The notes: generated by a model not told the origin, from the letters alone. A stretch of DNA of 64,000 bases from Micromonospora sp. NBC_00421 (GCF_036017915.1 NZ_CP107929.1:5832001-5896000), one strand, 5' to 3'. Counted from the first letter of the stretch, positions 50,074 through 59,108 are shown. Made by a program: numbers and translations.

Positions 50074-50540
50074 TCCGGGCCCGGGTGGTCGTGGCCTCCA
50101 ACCGGGCCGCCGCCGGGGTGTACGCCGACACCAGCGGCCCGCTGCTCGTCGCCGGCCTGCGCGAGCTGGGCTGTCAGGTAGACGAACCGGTGGTGGTGCC
50201 CGACGGCGAGCCGGTCGCCGAGGCGCTGCGCGCCGCCCACGCCGACCGGGTCGACGTGGTGCTGACCAGCGGCGGCACCGGCATCACCCCCACCGACCGG
50301 ACGCCGGAGGTGACCCGGGCGCTGCTCGACCACGAGATTCCCGGCATCGCCGAGGCGATCCGCGCCTACAGCCGGGACCGGGTGCCCACGTCGGCGCTGT
50401 CCCGGGGGCTGGCCGGCGTGCTGGGCCGGATGCTGGTGGTCAACCTGCCCGGCTCGCGGGGCGGCGCGAAGGACGGGCTGGCCGTGCTCGGGCCGATCCT
50501 CGTCCACGCCGTCGACCAGTTGCGCGGCGGCGACCACTGA
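50070..50540 (+). CDS. mogA: Molybdopterin adenylyltransferase (MogA/MoaB family)
   Basis: Adenylylates molybdopterin before molybdenum insertion. The 156-residue protein has the MoCF fold markers VLTSGGTGITPTDRTPEVTRALL near residue 68 and LSRGLAGVLGRMLVVNLPGSRGGAKDGL near 112. The start was placed at GTG 50070, overlapping moaC; a frame from 50046 would lie inside moaC. The family also includes MoaB-like proteins, so the exact subgroup is uncertain. Confidence 0.92.
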   Translation: MIRARVVVASNRAAAGVYADTSGPLLVAGLRELGCQVDEPVVVPDGEPVAEALRAAHADRVDVVLTSGGTGITPTDRTPEVTRALLDHEIPGIAEAIRAYSRDRVPTSALSRGLAGVLGRMLVVNLPGSRGGAKDGLAVLGPILVHAVDQLRGGDH

Positions 50541-50619
50541 CCGCGTGGCCATCGCGGCGGCGATAGGCTCGCAGCGGTGGACGCGTACCCCCGCGTCCCG
50601 TCCGAACGGAGGCCGACCG

Positions 50620-51876
50620 GTGAGCACGGAAACCGCCGCCGCGGCGCAGGTCGCCACGCCACCGCCGGCCGGCTGGGAAGAGGCCCGCTCCCGGGTGTAC
50701 GCGGTCGGCCTGGCCGCCGCCCTGCCCACTGTCAACCGGGCACTGGCCGACGCCGACGGGCACACCCTGGCCGAGCCGTTGACCACCCGGACCGACCTGC
50801 CCGCCTTCCCCACCTCCAGCGTCGACGGTTGGGCGGTGCGTGGGGCCGGCCCGTGGGACGTCGTGGGGCGGGTGCTGGCGGGGCACGTCCCGGGCGCGTT
50901 GACCGCCGACGGCACCACCGTCGAGATCGCCACCGGGGCCATGGTGCCTGCCGGGGCGACCGCCATCCTGCGGATCGAGGATTCGAGCCGTACCCCGGAC
51001 GGACGGGTGACGGGTACCCCCCGCCCCCACCCGGAGTGGCGCGAGCCGGGTGAGGAGGCGGTGGCCGGTGAGGAGCTGCTGCCGGCCGGCACCCCTGTCG
51101 ATCCGGCGTTGCTCGGGCTGGCCGCCTCCTGCGGGCAAGACCACCTGCGGGTACGCCGCCAGCCCCGGGCCGCGCTCCTGGTCTTCGGCGACGAGTTGCT
51201 CACCGCCGGCCCGCCCGGGTCGGGCCGGGTCCGCGACGCGCTCGGTCCCGCCGTGCCGTCCTGGCTGCGCCGTTACGGCTGCCAGGTGCGCCCCTCCGAC
51301 GTGGTCGGCCCGGTGGCGGACACCCTGCCCGCCCACGTGGCCGCTCTGCGCGGGGCGCTGGCCGGGGCCGACCTGGTCTGCACCACGGGCGGCACCATGC
51401 ACGGCCCGGTCGACCACCTGCACCCCGCGTTGGAGGCGCTCGGCGCCGACCACGTGGTCAACACGGTCGCCGTCCGACCCGGCTTTCCGATGCTGCTGGC
51501 CCGGCTGGTCGACGCCGACGGGCGGGTGCGTTTCGTCGCCGGGCTGCCCGGCAACCCGCAGTCCGCGATCGTCGCGCTGGTGTCGCTCGTCGCGCCGCTG
51601 CTCGCCGGCCTGCAGGGCCGGGCGCTGCCGGCGCTGCCGCAGGCCACCCTCGCCGAGCCGGTACCCGGCCGGGGCGACCACACCCATCTGGCCCTGGTCC
51701 GGCTGGACCGGGCCGCCGGGACCGCCCACCCGGTCCGGCACGTCGGGTCGGCGATGCTGCGCGGGCTGGCTGGCGCGGACGGGTTCGCGGTGATCCGGCC
51801 CGGCACCTCCGGCGAGGTCGGAGCCCGGGTGCCGGTGGTGCCGCTGCCGTTGCTGCCCGGGGAACGTACGTGGTGA
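50620..51876 (+). CDS. moeA: Molybdopterin molybdenumtransferase MoeA
   Basis: MoeA inserts molybdenum into adenylylated molybdopterin. The 418-residue protein has the N-terminal domain pattern ADADGHTLAEPLTTRTDLPAFPTSSVDGWAVR, EIATGAMVPAGATAILRIED, and the MoCF domain with LVCTTGGTMHGPVDHLHPAL and VRFVAGLPGNPQSAIVAL. The TTGGTM replaces the common TSGGvS motif, a modest variation. GTG 50620 is preceded by GGAGG eight bases upstream. A TAGGCT element at 50565 could be its promoter. It overlaps moaE by seven bases. Confidence 0.94.
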   Translation: MSTETAAAAQVATPPPAGWEEARSRVYAVGLAAALPTVNRALADADGHTLAEPLTTRTDLPAFPTSSVDGWAVRGAGPWDVVGRVLAGHVPGALTADGTTVEIATGAMVPAGATAILRIEDSSRTPDGRVTGTPRPHPEWREPGEEAVAGEELLPAGTPVDPALLGLAASCGQDHLRVRRQPRAALLVFGDELLTAGPPGSGRVRDALGPAVPSWLRRYGCQVRPSDVVGPVADTLPAHVAALRGALAGADLVCTTGGTMHGPVDHLHPALEALGADHVVNTVAVRPGFPMLLARLVDADGRVRFVAGLPGNPQSAIVALVSLVAPLLAGLQGRALPALPQATLAEPVPGRGDHTHLALVRLDRAAGTAHPVRHVGSAMLRGLAGADGFAVIRPGTSGEVGARVPVVPLPLLPGERTW

Positions 51877-52304
51877 CGGCCGGCCCGACGACGGCGTTGC
51901 TCACCGTCACCGACCAGCCGCTGGACCTGGCCGCGCACGAGGCGGCGGTCGCCGACCGGCGGGCCGGTGCGGTGGTCTCCTTCCAGGGCGTGGTGCGCGA
52001 CCACGATCACGGCAGACCGGTCGTCCTGCTGGAGTACGAGGGGCACCCGAGCGCCGTCGAGACGCTGCGCGCGGTGGCCGCAGAGATCGCCGCCGACCCG
52101 GACGTCTACGCGGTGGCCGTGTCGCACCGGGTCGGCCGGCTCGACATCGGTGACGTGGCGCTGGTGGCGGCGGTCAGCACGGCGCACCGGGCGGCGGCGT
52201 TCGCGGCCTGCGCCCGGCTGGTCGACGAGGTGAAGGCCCGACTGCCGATCTGGAAGCGGCAGGTCTTCGCCGACGGCACCGAGGAGTGGGTCAACTGCCC
52301 CTGA
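51870..52304 (+). CDS. moaE: Molybdopterin synthase catalytic subunit MoaE
   Basis: MoaE is the large subunit of molybdopterin synthase and takes sulfur from MoaD. The 144-residue protein has GAVVSFQGVVRDHDHGRPVVLLEYEGHPSAVETL, VSHRVGRLDIGDVALVAAVS, and the conserved ending VKARLPIWKRQVFADGTEEWV with catalytic lysine. The first codons (GTG GTG) overlap the moeA end. Its last 14 bases overlap the 3' end of the converging GT87-like gene. MoaD was not found in the window. Confidence 0.95.
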   Translation: MVTAGPTTALLTVTDQPLDLAAHEAAVADRRAGAVVSFQGVVRDHDHGRPVVLLEYEGHPSAVETLRAVAAEIAADPDVYAVAVSHRVGRLDIGDVALVAAVSTAHRAAAFAACARLVDEVKARLPIWKRQVFADGTEEWVNCP

Positions 52305-53733
52305 CCGAGGCGGTGGCGCGGGTCAGCCGGTCGGAATAGAAGGCGGGCTCGGCACCGGGCCGCCACGGCAGGGCGGCGACCAGCACGATCAGCGCCAGCG
52401 CGAGCGAGTTCTCCATCAGGGCGCCGAAGAGGCCGTCCTGGTAGTGGGACACCTCGGGGAGCTTGTGCTCGTACGGCCAGATCGGCGAGATGAGGAAGAG
52501 CAGGTACAACCCGAGCGCCGCGACCCCGTGCCGGAACCCGGTCAGCGTCGGGTACCAGATCGGCGGGCGCAGCCCACTCACCCCGGGCGGCCCGCCGAAC
52601 GTCTGCTGGCCGGTACGCACCGACAGCCCCCGGCTCGCCTCGCGGCGGCGTACGGCGGCGTCGGCGAGCACGATGATCGCCGGGATGACCCAGACCAGGT
52701 GGTGCGACCAGGAGATCGGGCTGATCACGTTGGCGGTCAGCCCGACCAGGGTGAACGCGGTCAACTCGTCGCCGTCGGCGCGGGCGTTGGCGGCCCGGGA
52801 CAGCCCGAGGGCCAGGATCAGCACCGAGAACGCCAGCCAGAGCAGGCCGGGCGTCTCGATCGAGTCGTAGAGCCGGGCCAGCAGGCCGGCCAAAGACTGG
52901 TTGGGCGTCATGTCGGCGGCCCCGACCCGCTCGGTCTGCCACAGCACCCCGCCGAAGTAGGCCCGCGACTCGGTGCCGACCAGGGCGAAGCTGCCCAGGG
53001 TGACGCCGATGGTGGTGCCGACGGCGGTGGCGGCGACCCGCCACTGCCGGGTGATCAGCAGGTAGGCGATGAACAGCGCCGGGGTGAGCTTGACGGCGGT
53101 GGCCAGGCCGATGCCCACGCCCGCCCAGGACCCGCTGTAGAGCAGTCGCAGGAACGGGCCGTCGCTGGCTCGCCCGTGGGTGCCCCGCCGGGAGCGCCAG
53201 CGCAGACCCACCAGGTCGGCCATGATCAATGCGAACAGGAGCAGGTTGACCTGCCCGTACCCCAGGGTTTCCCGGACCGGCTCGATGGCCGCGGCCATCG
53301 GCGTGGCGATGGCGACCGTGTACCACAGGGGCCAGCGGAGCCGGTCGACGATCGGTCGTAGCAACGCGGCCAGGATCACGGCCAGGGCGGCGATGCTGCC
53401 GGCCGCGTTGATCCACCCGGCCGCCTCGATCGGCAGGCGGGCCATCGGCAGCATGGCCAGCGCGGCGAAGGGCGGGTAGGTGAAGCCCAGCGTGGTGGTG
53501 GGCGCGATGAACTCGTACAACTCGTGCCCGCTCGCCCACCACACCACCGCGCCGTGGTAGATCTTCATGTCGAAGAAGTTGTACGGCCGCCCGAAAGCAC
53601 CGATGGCGAGCCATGCGGCATAGGCGACGGCGGCCACGATGCCGGTCCGTACGACTGTCCTACGATCGATCCCACGCGTTGCGCGACGGACTGGGGCGAG
53701 GCGGTCCGCACGTCTACCGACGGTCGTCGGCAT
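52291..53733 (-). CDS. GT87 family polyprenyl-phosphate mannosyltransferase-like protein
   Basis: A 480-residue polytopic protein with about ten membrane spans. The outer loop after the first helix, RPYNFFDMKIYHGAVVWWASGHELYEF, carries the Asp that marks GT87 alpha-mannosyltransferases. TYPPFAALAMLPMARLP, YGQVNLLLFALIMADL, AVKLTPALFIAYLL and NQSLAGLLARL are further family motifs. In actinobacteria such enzymes build phosphatidylinositol mannosides or lipomannan at the outer face. The start was placed at ATG 53733, preceded by a GGGGGTGG stretch. The exact product is unknown. Confidence 0.87.
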   Translation of the reverse strand: MPTTVGRRADRLAPVRRATRGIDRRTVVRTGIVAAVAYAAWLAIGAFGRPYNFFDMKIYHGAVVWWASGHELYEFIAPTTTLGFTYPPFAALAMLPMARLPIEAAGWINAAGSIAALAVILAALLRPIVDRLRWPLWYTVAIATPMAAAIEPVRETLGYGQVNLLLFALIMADLVGLRWRSRRGTHGRASDGPFLRLLYSGSWAGVGIGLATAVKLTPALFIAYLLITRQWRVAATAVGTTIGVTLGSFALVGTESRAYFGGVLWQTERVGAADMTPNQSLAGLLARLYDSIETPGLLWLAFSVLILALGLSRAANARADGDELTAFTLVGLTANVISPISWSHHLVWVIPAIIVLADAAVRRREASRGLSVRTGQQTFGGPPGVSGLRPPIWYPTLTGFRHGVAALGLYLLFLISPIWPYEHKLPEVSHYQDGLFGALMENSLALALIVLVAALPWRPGAEPAFYSDRLTRATASVRGS

Positions 53734-53937
53734 GGCGTGGCCACCCCCATACCAAGGTCGTCCTACCCGTCCAGGTCCGGTAGGGAGCCTAGAACGGCGC
53801 CTCACGTTGCTGCCTCCCGCGTTATCCGACCGTGTCCGATCCCACACCAGTTTTTGACATTTCCACCGCGTTAACGGGTGTCGGGTGGTTCAGGTAATTC
53901 GCGGCCTTACGGGGGGTGGTGGCCGAATCGATGCAGG

Positions 53938-54483
53938 TCAGCCAGGAAGTCGGCGGGCTGCGGCGGCGGACCGGACGGCGATCCGGGCCTCCCGCCGGGC
54001 GGTACGCACCGCACGACCGACCGAGCGTCGTGAGTGGCCGATCCGGTGACCGGTCCGCCACCGCAGGCCCGGCTTCCCCTCGGTGTCGGCGGCGGCGAGC
54101 AACAGGCCACCGAAGAGCCCGAGGTTCTTCAGGAAGTGGACCTGGTTGTTGTTCCGCGTCGCCGGGTCGTCGTCGTCCCAGAACGAGTGGCCGGCGGCGG
54201 TGGTGGGCACCAGCGTGCCGGCGAGGACCAACGCGGCCGGCCGGGTGAACTTTCCGGTGGCCAGCATCAGGCCGGCGGCGAGCTGCACGGCGGCGTTGGC
54301 CCGGATCAGCGTCTCGGTGTCGGTCGGAAGCTGCGGCGCGGCCCGCTGGATCAGCGGGGCGACCCGGTCGGTGACCGGCTTGGCCGCCGGCACGAGCCGC
54401 TCGGGGTGTTGGAAGTTGCGGGCGCCGCTGACCACGAAGATGCCGCTCAACATGACACGGGCGAGGGAGCGCACGGGTTTCAT
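53938..54483 (-). CDS. DoxX family membrane protein
   Basis: A 181-residue protein with four hydrophobic segments (about residues 7-24, 60-78, 82-98 and 116-134). It has the DoxX markers ARVMLSGIFVVSGARNFQHPE and ANAAVQLAAGLMLATGKFTRPAALVLAGTLVPTTAAGHSFW. The C-terminal 45 residues are basic and cytoplasmic. DoxX-like proteins are linked to redox or detoxification in some bacteria but the role here is unknown. The gene stands alone; the 204-base gap to the GT87-like gene shows no feature. Confidence 0.87.
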   Translation of the reverse strand: MKPVRSLARVMLSGIFVVSGARNFQHPERLVPAAKPVTDRVAPLIQRAAPQLPTDTETLIRANAAVQLAAGLMLATGKFTRPAALVLAGTLVPTTAAGHSFWDDDDPATRNNNQVHFLKNLGLFGGLLLAAADTEGKPGLRWRTGHRIGHSRRSVGRAVRTARREARIAVRSAAAARRLPG

Positions 54484-54722
54484 GGATCAGTCATACCCCG
54501 TTTGATGCGCCACTATCCGGGCAACGGCCGATCCGGCCCGGCCCGCGTGTCGATGTCCGGCCGGTCGGCGTGTCGATGGTCCTACCGGCCCGCGTCGCCG
54601 GGTCCGGTCCGTGTCGTCCGGCCCCGAGCCGGCCGCCCCTCCGGCGCGGAGCGGCGGACGTGGGCGTCGCGCCACGCCACGCCGAACGGAGCGACAGTCG
54701 CGGATGGACCGGTCACGACCGG

Positions 54723-54728
54723 TAACGT
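54723..54728 (+). promoter_or_regulatory. -10 element of a likely leaderless promoter
   Basis: TAACGT is seven bases ahead of the ATG of the GNAT gene. Confidence 0.5.
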
Positions 54729-54735
54729 CGCGCGG

Positions 54736-55281
54736 ATGACGACCCTGCGGTTGCGTCCCGAGGGCCCGGCCGACGCCGGTCAGGTGCGTCGGGTGCTGGC
54801 TGCCGCCTTCGCCCGTCCCGACCGCACCACCCCCGGTGAGGTCGCACTCGTGGACGAGCTGCGCGGCGGCCCTGCCTGGCTGCCGGAGCTGGCGATGGTC
54901 GCCGAGTACGGCGGCGAGGTGGTCGGCTACGCGCTGCTCACCCGGGTCCGGGTCGAGGCCGACCGGGCCCGCGTTCCGGCGTTGGTGCTCGGCCCGGTGG
55001 CGGTGGCCCCGCACCGGCAGCGGGTCGGACACGGCACGGCGGTGGTGCAGGCCGCCCTGGAAGCTGCCACCGAGCTGGGCGAACGGCTGGTGGTGGTGCT
55101 CGGCGACCCGGCGTACTACAGGCGTTTCGGCTTTGCCCGGGCGGACCGGATGGGGTTGGTCAGCCCCTGGTCCGGGTTGGGGGAGCCGTGGCAGGCGCTG
55201 GTCCTGCCGCCGGAGACCAGCGACGCGCCACCGCCCCCGCGCGGCGAGGTGGTCTTCCCTCCACCCTGGTCCCGGGTCTGA
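54736..55281 (+). CDS. GNAT family N-acetyltransferase
   Basis: A 181-residue acetyltransferase beginning MTTLRLRPEGPADAGQVRRVL. The acetyl-CoA loop is LVLGPVAVAPHRQRVGHGTAVVQAAL near residues 85-110, with the Q/R-x-x-G-x-G pattern as RQRVGHG. The region VLGDPAYYRRFGFARADRMGL resembles the YhbS-like predicted acetyltransferases. The acceptor is unknown. A much longer open frame starting at 54034 crosses the DoxX gene and is not coding. It is divergent from doxX. Confidence 0.88.
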   Translation: MTTLRLRPEGPADAGQVRRVLAAAFARPDRTTPGEVALVDELRGGPAWLPELAMVAEYGGEVVGYALLTRVRVEADRARVPALVLGPVAVAPHRQRVGHGTAVVQAALEAATELGERLVVVLGDPAYYRRFGFARADRMGLVSPWSGLGEPWQALVLPPETSDAPPPPRGEVVFPPPWSRV

Positions 55282-55312
55282 CCCGACCTGACCGGTGGTT
55301 CGGACCGGCGGT

Positions 55313-55350
55313 CGACCGGCGTCAGCCCACCCGACCGGCGTCAGCCCACC
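55313..55350. repeat. Tandem 19-bp repeat
   Basis: CGACCGGCGTCAGCCCACC occurs twice head to tail between two converging genes. No function is suggested. Confidence 0.7.
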
Positions 55351-55358
55351 CTGGGCGG

Positions 55359-56603
55359 TCAGGCTGGCTGGGTGCGCAGATAGCGGCCGAAGTGCGGGAC
55401 GGTGAAGGCGACCGTGCCGCGTTCCCCGGAGTAGATCAGCCCCTTCTTGATCAGCGCGTCCCGGGCCGGGGAGAGGCTCGCCGGCTTGCGCCCCAGCGCG
55501 CGGGCGATCTCAGCGGTCGGCACCGCGGCGTCCATGTCGTCCCGACCACCGCCGTCGGCCTCCCCCGCCACCTGGGAGAGGGTCGCCATCGCCCGCATGT
55601 ACTCGCGTTCGGCCGGAGTGGCCCGTTCGAACCGGGAACCGAAGAAGCCGACCGCCAGTTCCGCCTCCGCCTCGGGCGCGGCGACCCGGACGTCCGCGTC
55701 GGTGACAGGTGACCGGGGAGCATGGTCCCAGGTCGCCTTCCCGTACGCCTGGACGAAGTACGGATAGCCGCCGGAGGCCTCGTAGAGCAGGTCGAGGGCC
55801 TTCTGCTCGTACTCGACCTGCTCCCGCTCGGCCGGCGCGCACAGTGCCCGGTCGGCGGCGATCCGGTCCAGCCGGTCGATCCGCAGATAACGGAACAGCC
55901 GCTCGGAGTACGACTTGGCGGCGCTGAGCACCGCCGGCAGGTGCGGCAGACCCGCGCCGACCACGATCAGCGGTGCCCCCAACTGGGACAGCTCGTGGCA
56001 GGCGGCGCAGAGCGCCGAGACGTCCTCCGCGCCGAGATCCTGCATCTCGTCGATGAAGACGGCGATGCCGGTGCCCACGTCCCCGGCGATCGCCGCGGCA
56101 TCGGTGAGCAACTCCACCAGGTCGATCTCGATGTCACCGGAGTCGGCCCGGCCGCTGCTGGCCGGCACGTCGATGCCGGGCTGCCAGCGGTCGCGCAGCC
56201 GGGGGGCCGCACCGGCCCGCCCGGTCGTCGGCGCACTGCGCTGCGCGAACGCCTTGAGTACGCCGAGGAAGGCGTCGATCCGGTCCGGGGCGCGGTGCCG
56301 GGGGGCCAGCTCGCGGACCGCCATGTGCAGCGCGGCGGCGATCGGTCGGCGCAGCGACTGGTCCGGCCGGGCCTCGATCTTGCCGGTGCCCCAGAGTTGG
56401 TTGATCGCCTGTGAGCGCAGCGTGTTCAACAGGACGGTCTTGCCGACGCCACGCAATCCGGTGAGCATCAGGCTGCGTTCCGGGCGGCCCCGGGCGATCC
56501 GTTCCAGCACCACGTCGAAGACGTCCAGCTCCCGCCCCCGCCCGGCGAGTTCGGGCGGGCGCTGACCGGCGCCCGGGGCGTACGGGTTGCGGACCGGATC
56601 CAC
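55359..56603 (-). CDS. AAA ATPase (orc1/cdc6- or ATPase-domain archaeal-like fold)
   Basis: A 414-residue cytoplasmic ATPase. It has ELAGRGRELDVFDVVLERI, the Walker A motif LTGLRGVGKTVLLNTL near residue 47, the Walker B motif IAVFIDEMQDLGAEDV near residue 185, and a sensor-like PLIVVGAGLPHLP. GGYPYFVQAYGKATWDHA is followed by a C-terminal winged-helix-like region (TAEIARALGRKPASLSPARDALIKKGLIY). This plan matches AAA_16/ATP-binding proteins with a DNA-binding tail. The role is unknown. GTG 56603 is preferred because TACTGT stands seven bases upstream; GTG 56612 is also possible. Confidence 0.83.
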   Translation of the reverse strand: MDPVRNPYAPGAGQRPPELAGRGRELDVFDVVLERIARGRPERSLMLTGLRGVGKTVLLNTLRSQAINQLWGTGKIEARPDQSLRRPIAAALHMAVRELAPRHRAPDRIDAFLGVLKAFAQRSAPTTGRAGAAPRLRDRWQPGIDVPASSGRADSGDIEIDLVELLTDAAAIAGDVGTGIAVFIDEMQDLGAEDVSALCAACHELSQLGAPLIVVGAGLPHLPAVLSAAKSYSERLFRYLRIDRLDRIAADRALCAPAEREQVEYEQKALDLLYEASGGYPYFVQAYGKATWDHAPRSPVTDADVRVAAPEAEAELAVGFFGSRFERATPAEREYMRAMATLSQVAGEADGGGRDDMDAAVPTAEIARALGRKPASLSPARDALIKKGLIYSGERGTVAFTVPHFGRYLRTQPA

Positions 56604-56610
56604 GCCTCGC

Positions 56611-56616
56611 ACAGTA
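56611..56616 (-). promoter_or_regulatory. -10 element of a likely leaderless promoter
   Basis: On the minus strand TACTGT is followed by seven bases and the GTG of the ATPase gene at 56603. Confidence 0.45.
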
Positions 56617-56704
56617 TCGGGCGCTCTAGCCTGCGGACTAGAGATGCGTAGACGGGGCTACCGGCGTGTTGCCGGCCCGACCCGGCTGCGGCTCTCGATG
56701 CGAG

Positions 56705-56742
56705 TATGGGGCTGTCTAGCATCCACGCTAGACAGCCCCATA
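56705..56742. terminator. Strong 16-bp hairpin downstream of the LppU-like gene
   Basis: TATGGGGCTGTCTAGC and GCTAGACAGCCCCATA are perfect complements around a six-base loop, ten bases past the stop of the gene at 56752. Confidence 0.8.
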
Positions 56743-56751
56743 TTTGCCTGT

Positions 56752-58305
56752 TCAGCTGCGTTTACGCAGGCAGAGCACGTAGTCGAAGAGGTCCACCGAG
56801 TTGTCGTGCACGTAGTTGGCGTTCGACTGCGGTGCCAACGACTTGCACCGGTCCCCGTTGGTGGAGGCCGGAATCCGCAACAGCACCTCGTAGGTGTTCG
56901 GACCGCACGGCACCTTGCGCAGGTCGGCATCGCTGGCCGTGCCGTCGTTGACCACGCAGTCACCCTTGGCGATCTGCTCCCCCCGGGTCGGCGTCGAGGT
57001 CGGCTCGGCCGTCGTCGGCTCGACGGTCGGCTCGTTCTCAGTCGGCCCGTTCTCGGTCGGCCCGTTCTCGGTCGGCCCGTTCTCGGTCGGCCCGTTCTCG
57101 GTCGGCGTGGCGGACACGCTGGTCACGGGTGCCGGGTCGTCGCCGTCATCCGATGCCAGGACGAACCAGCCGGCCACCCCGAGGCATGAGCAGAGCAGCA
57201 GGATCACCACCAGTCCGAGGATCAGCGCGATCCGGCCACCCCGGCCCTTTGCCGGTGGCGCTCCCGGGGGCGGGAAACCCGGCGTGGGCTGCCCTGGATA
57301 TCCCGGCGGCGGCGCGGGCTGCCCCGGGAAGCCGGCCGAGGGTGCGGCCTGGCCCGGATAGCCGGGTGGCGGCGCAGGCTGCCCCGGGAAGCCGGACGAC
57401 GGTGCCGCCTGGCCCAGGTAGCCGGCTGCCGGGGGCGGCGTGGACTGGCCGGGGTAGCCGGTCGGTGGCGGTGACGCAGGTGCGCCGAACGCGCCGGCTG
57501 CCGGTGCGGCGGTCGGCCCGGCGGGCGGGAAGGGACCCGGCGGTGGGTAGCCGGCCCCCGAGGACGACACCGGCTGGCCGGTCGGCGGGAGGTAGGTGTC
57601 CGGCGGTGGATAACCCGCTCCGGACGACGGCGGCGGATAGCCCGCCCCCGAGGACGGTGGGAGGTGGTCGGCCCCCGTCGCGGGCATCTGGGTGGTCGGG
57701 GAGTAGCCGCCTCCCGACGCGGGCAGCTGGGTGGTGGCTGGCTGCCCGGCTCCCGACACCGGCAGCCGGGTGGTCGGAGGCTCCGGTGGCGTGGAGATCG
57801 GGGCGGTCGCTGCGCCGGCTGCGAACGGTGCGGTCGGTGGTTCGGTCGGGGCTGCCCGGATCGGTGCCGTCGGCGGTTCGGTCGGGGCTGCCCGGATCGG
57901 TGCGGTCGGTGGTTCGGCCGGGACGGCCCGGATCGGTGCGGTCGGTGGTTCCGGCGGTGCTGCCGAGAGCGGTGCGGTCGGTGGCTCGAACTCCTCCGAC
58001 CTGATCGGTGCGGTCGCTGGCTCGGCCTCTTCCGACCGGATGGGTTCGGTGGCTGGTTCGGCCGGCCGGGCGGAGATGGGGGCGGTCGGTTGGTCGTCCG
58101 ACCCGCGCGGGAGCTGTGCCGTCGGTGGTTCCGCGTCGGACGGGATTCCCACGGTGGGTGGCTCCGGCTCGGCGCGGACGATGGGCTTCGTCGCCGGCTC
58201 CGGGTCGGGGCGCCCGAGGGGTGCCGTGGGTGGCTCGGGGTCGGGGTTCGGGGGCCGGTGTTCCTCGTCGGGGCGGCCGGAGTCGGGTGGGCCGAAGGTT
58301 GACAA
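56752..58305 (-). CDS. Membrane protein with proline-rich repeats and LppU-like outer domain
   Basis: A 517-residue protein of single-span topology. The long cytoplasmic N-terminus (to about residue 365) is Pro/Ala/Thr-rich, with repeated EPPTAPIRA units and GYPGQP/FPGQPAPPP repeats. A transmembrane helix follows (about 370-392, IALILGLVVILLLCSCLGVAG), then an NGPTE repeat stalk. The C-terminal domain (about 445-517) holds three or more cysteines (KGDCVVNDG, KVPCGPNTYEVLLRI, DYVLCLRKR). It is related in this domain to the neighbouring upstream gene, resembling LppU/SCO3897-type proteins. TTG 58305, with GGGAGAG upstream, is the likely start. Confidence 0.7.
   Translation of the reverse strand: MSTFGPPDSGRPDEEHRPPNPDPEPPTAPLGRPDPEPATKPIVRAEPEPPTVGIPSDAEPPTAQLPRGSDDQPTAPISARPAEPATEPIRSEEAEPATAPIRSEEFEPPTAPLSAAPPEPPTAPIRAVPAEPPTAPIRAAPTEPPTAPIRAAPTEPPTAPFAAGAATAPISTPPEPPTTRLPVSGAGQPATTQLPASGGGYSPTTQMPATGADHLPPSSGAGYPPPSSGAGYPPPDTYLPPTGQPVSSSGAGYPPPGPFPPAGPTAAPAAGAFGAPASPPPTGYPGQSTPPPAAGYLGQAAPSSGFPGQPAPPPGYPGQAAPSAGFPGQPAPPPGYPGQPTPGFPPPGAPPAKGRGGRIALILGLVVILLLCSCLGVAGWFVLASDDGDDPAPVTSVSATPTENGPTENGPTENGPTENGPTENEPTVEPTTAEPTSTPTRGEQIAKGDCVVNDGTASDADLRKVPCGPNTYEVLLRIPASTNGDRCKSLAPQSNANYVHDNSVDLFDYVLCLRKRS
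57041..57115 (-). repeat. 15-bp tandem repeat coding NGPTE
   Basis: About five copies of a 15-base unit based on TCGGCCCGTTCTCGG encode repeated Asn-Gly-Pro-Thr-Glu in the stalk between the membrane helix and the outer domain. Confidence 0.85.
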
Positions 58306-58325
58306 TCTCTCCCCCAGGGGTGGGC

Positions 58326-59030
58326 TCAGCGCTGCTTCAGGCAGAGGACGAAGTCGAGGGTGTCCAGCTCGCTGTCGAAGAAGTACCAGTTGGTGTAGCC
58401 CTCCACCTTGCCGCACTTCGCCTCGGCGTCACTTTCACCACTGGTCGCCCCGTCGAAACGACGTAGCACCTCGTACGTCCTCGGGGCGCAGGCGGTGACC
58501 AGCAGCTTGGGCTTGCCGCCGGCCGGGCCCTCGTTGCGGACGCACTGCCCCGCCTTGACGAAGCGAGGGTCGGCTGACGAGGCGGGAGCGGGGGTGGTGG
58601 CTGTCGGCCCGGCCGGGTCGGCAGTGGCCGCGTCCGGCTCGACCGGTGCCGTCGGCAGCGCGGCACCGGTCCTGGTCGGTGTTGCGTCGTCGTCGCCCAG
58701 CAGGTACCACAGGGTGCCACCGCCGACGACCAGCACCGCGAGCACGACCAGCACCGCGATCAGCGGACCACGACCGCGCCCCGACGTCGGGTTACCCACG
58801 TACGCCCCCGGCAGGGACGTTGCGGACCCGGATACCGGATACCGCTCCGTCGGCCCGTGGGGCTCCGGCGGGAGCTGGTCGTACGACGGGTGGTGGGGCT
58901 GCCCACCCGCTGGCTGAGCCGGCACGGTCGGGGATCGGGGCTGGTCCGGGGCGGGCTGGCCCCAGCGGTCGTCCGGGCGTCGCCCACCCCACGGTTCCGG
59001 GGAACCGCCCGGTGGTCCGTAGTTCGCCAT
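58326..59030 (-). CDS. Membrane protein with LppU-like outer domain
   Basis: A 234-residue protein. The cytoplasmic N-terminus (about 88 residues) is Pro/Gly-rich. One transmembrane helix follows (about 90-112, LIAVLVVLAVLVVGGGTLWYLLG), then an Ala/Pro/Thr linker. The C-terminal domain (about 155-234) with KAGQCVRNEG, VTACAPRTYEVLRRF, AKCGKVEGYTNWYFFDSELDTLDFVLCLKQR parallels that of the next gene downstream, so the two are tandem paralogues. The ATG start has GGGCATGG context and the gap to the second gene is only 20 bases. Function unknown; an envelope role is inferred. Confidence 0.75.
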   Translation of the reverse strand: MANYGPPGGSPEPWGGRRPDDRWGQPAPDQPRSPTVPAQPAGGQPHHPSYDQLPPEPHGPTERYPVSGSATSLPGAYVGNPTSGRGRGPLIAVLVVLAVLVVGGGTLWYLLGDDDATPTRTGAALPTAPVEPDAATADPAGPTATTPAPASSADPRFVKAGQCVRNEGPAGGKPKLLVTACAPRTYEVLRRFDGATSGESDAEAKCGKVEGYTNWYFFDSELDTLDFVLCLKQR

Positions 59031-59093
59031 GCCCGTCCTCCCGCGTGCCGAGATGCCGGTCGTCCGGGAAGGACACCACCGACGTGGTCACCG

Positions 59094-59099
59094 TAGCGT
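59094..59099 (+). promoter_or_regulatory. -10 element of a likely leaderless promoter
   Basis: TAGCGT lies nine bases before the ATG of the EamA-family gene. Confidence 0.45.
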
Positions 59100-59108
59100 G
59101 GTCCTGCG

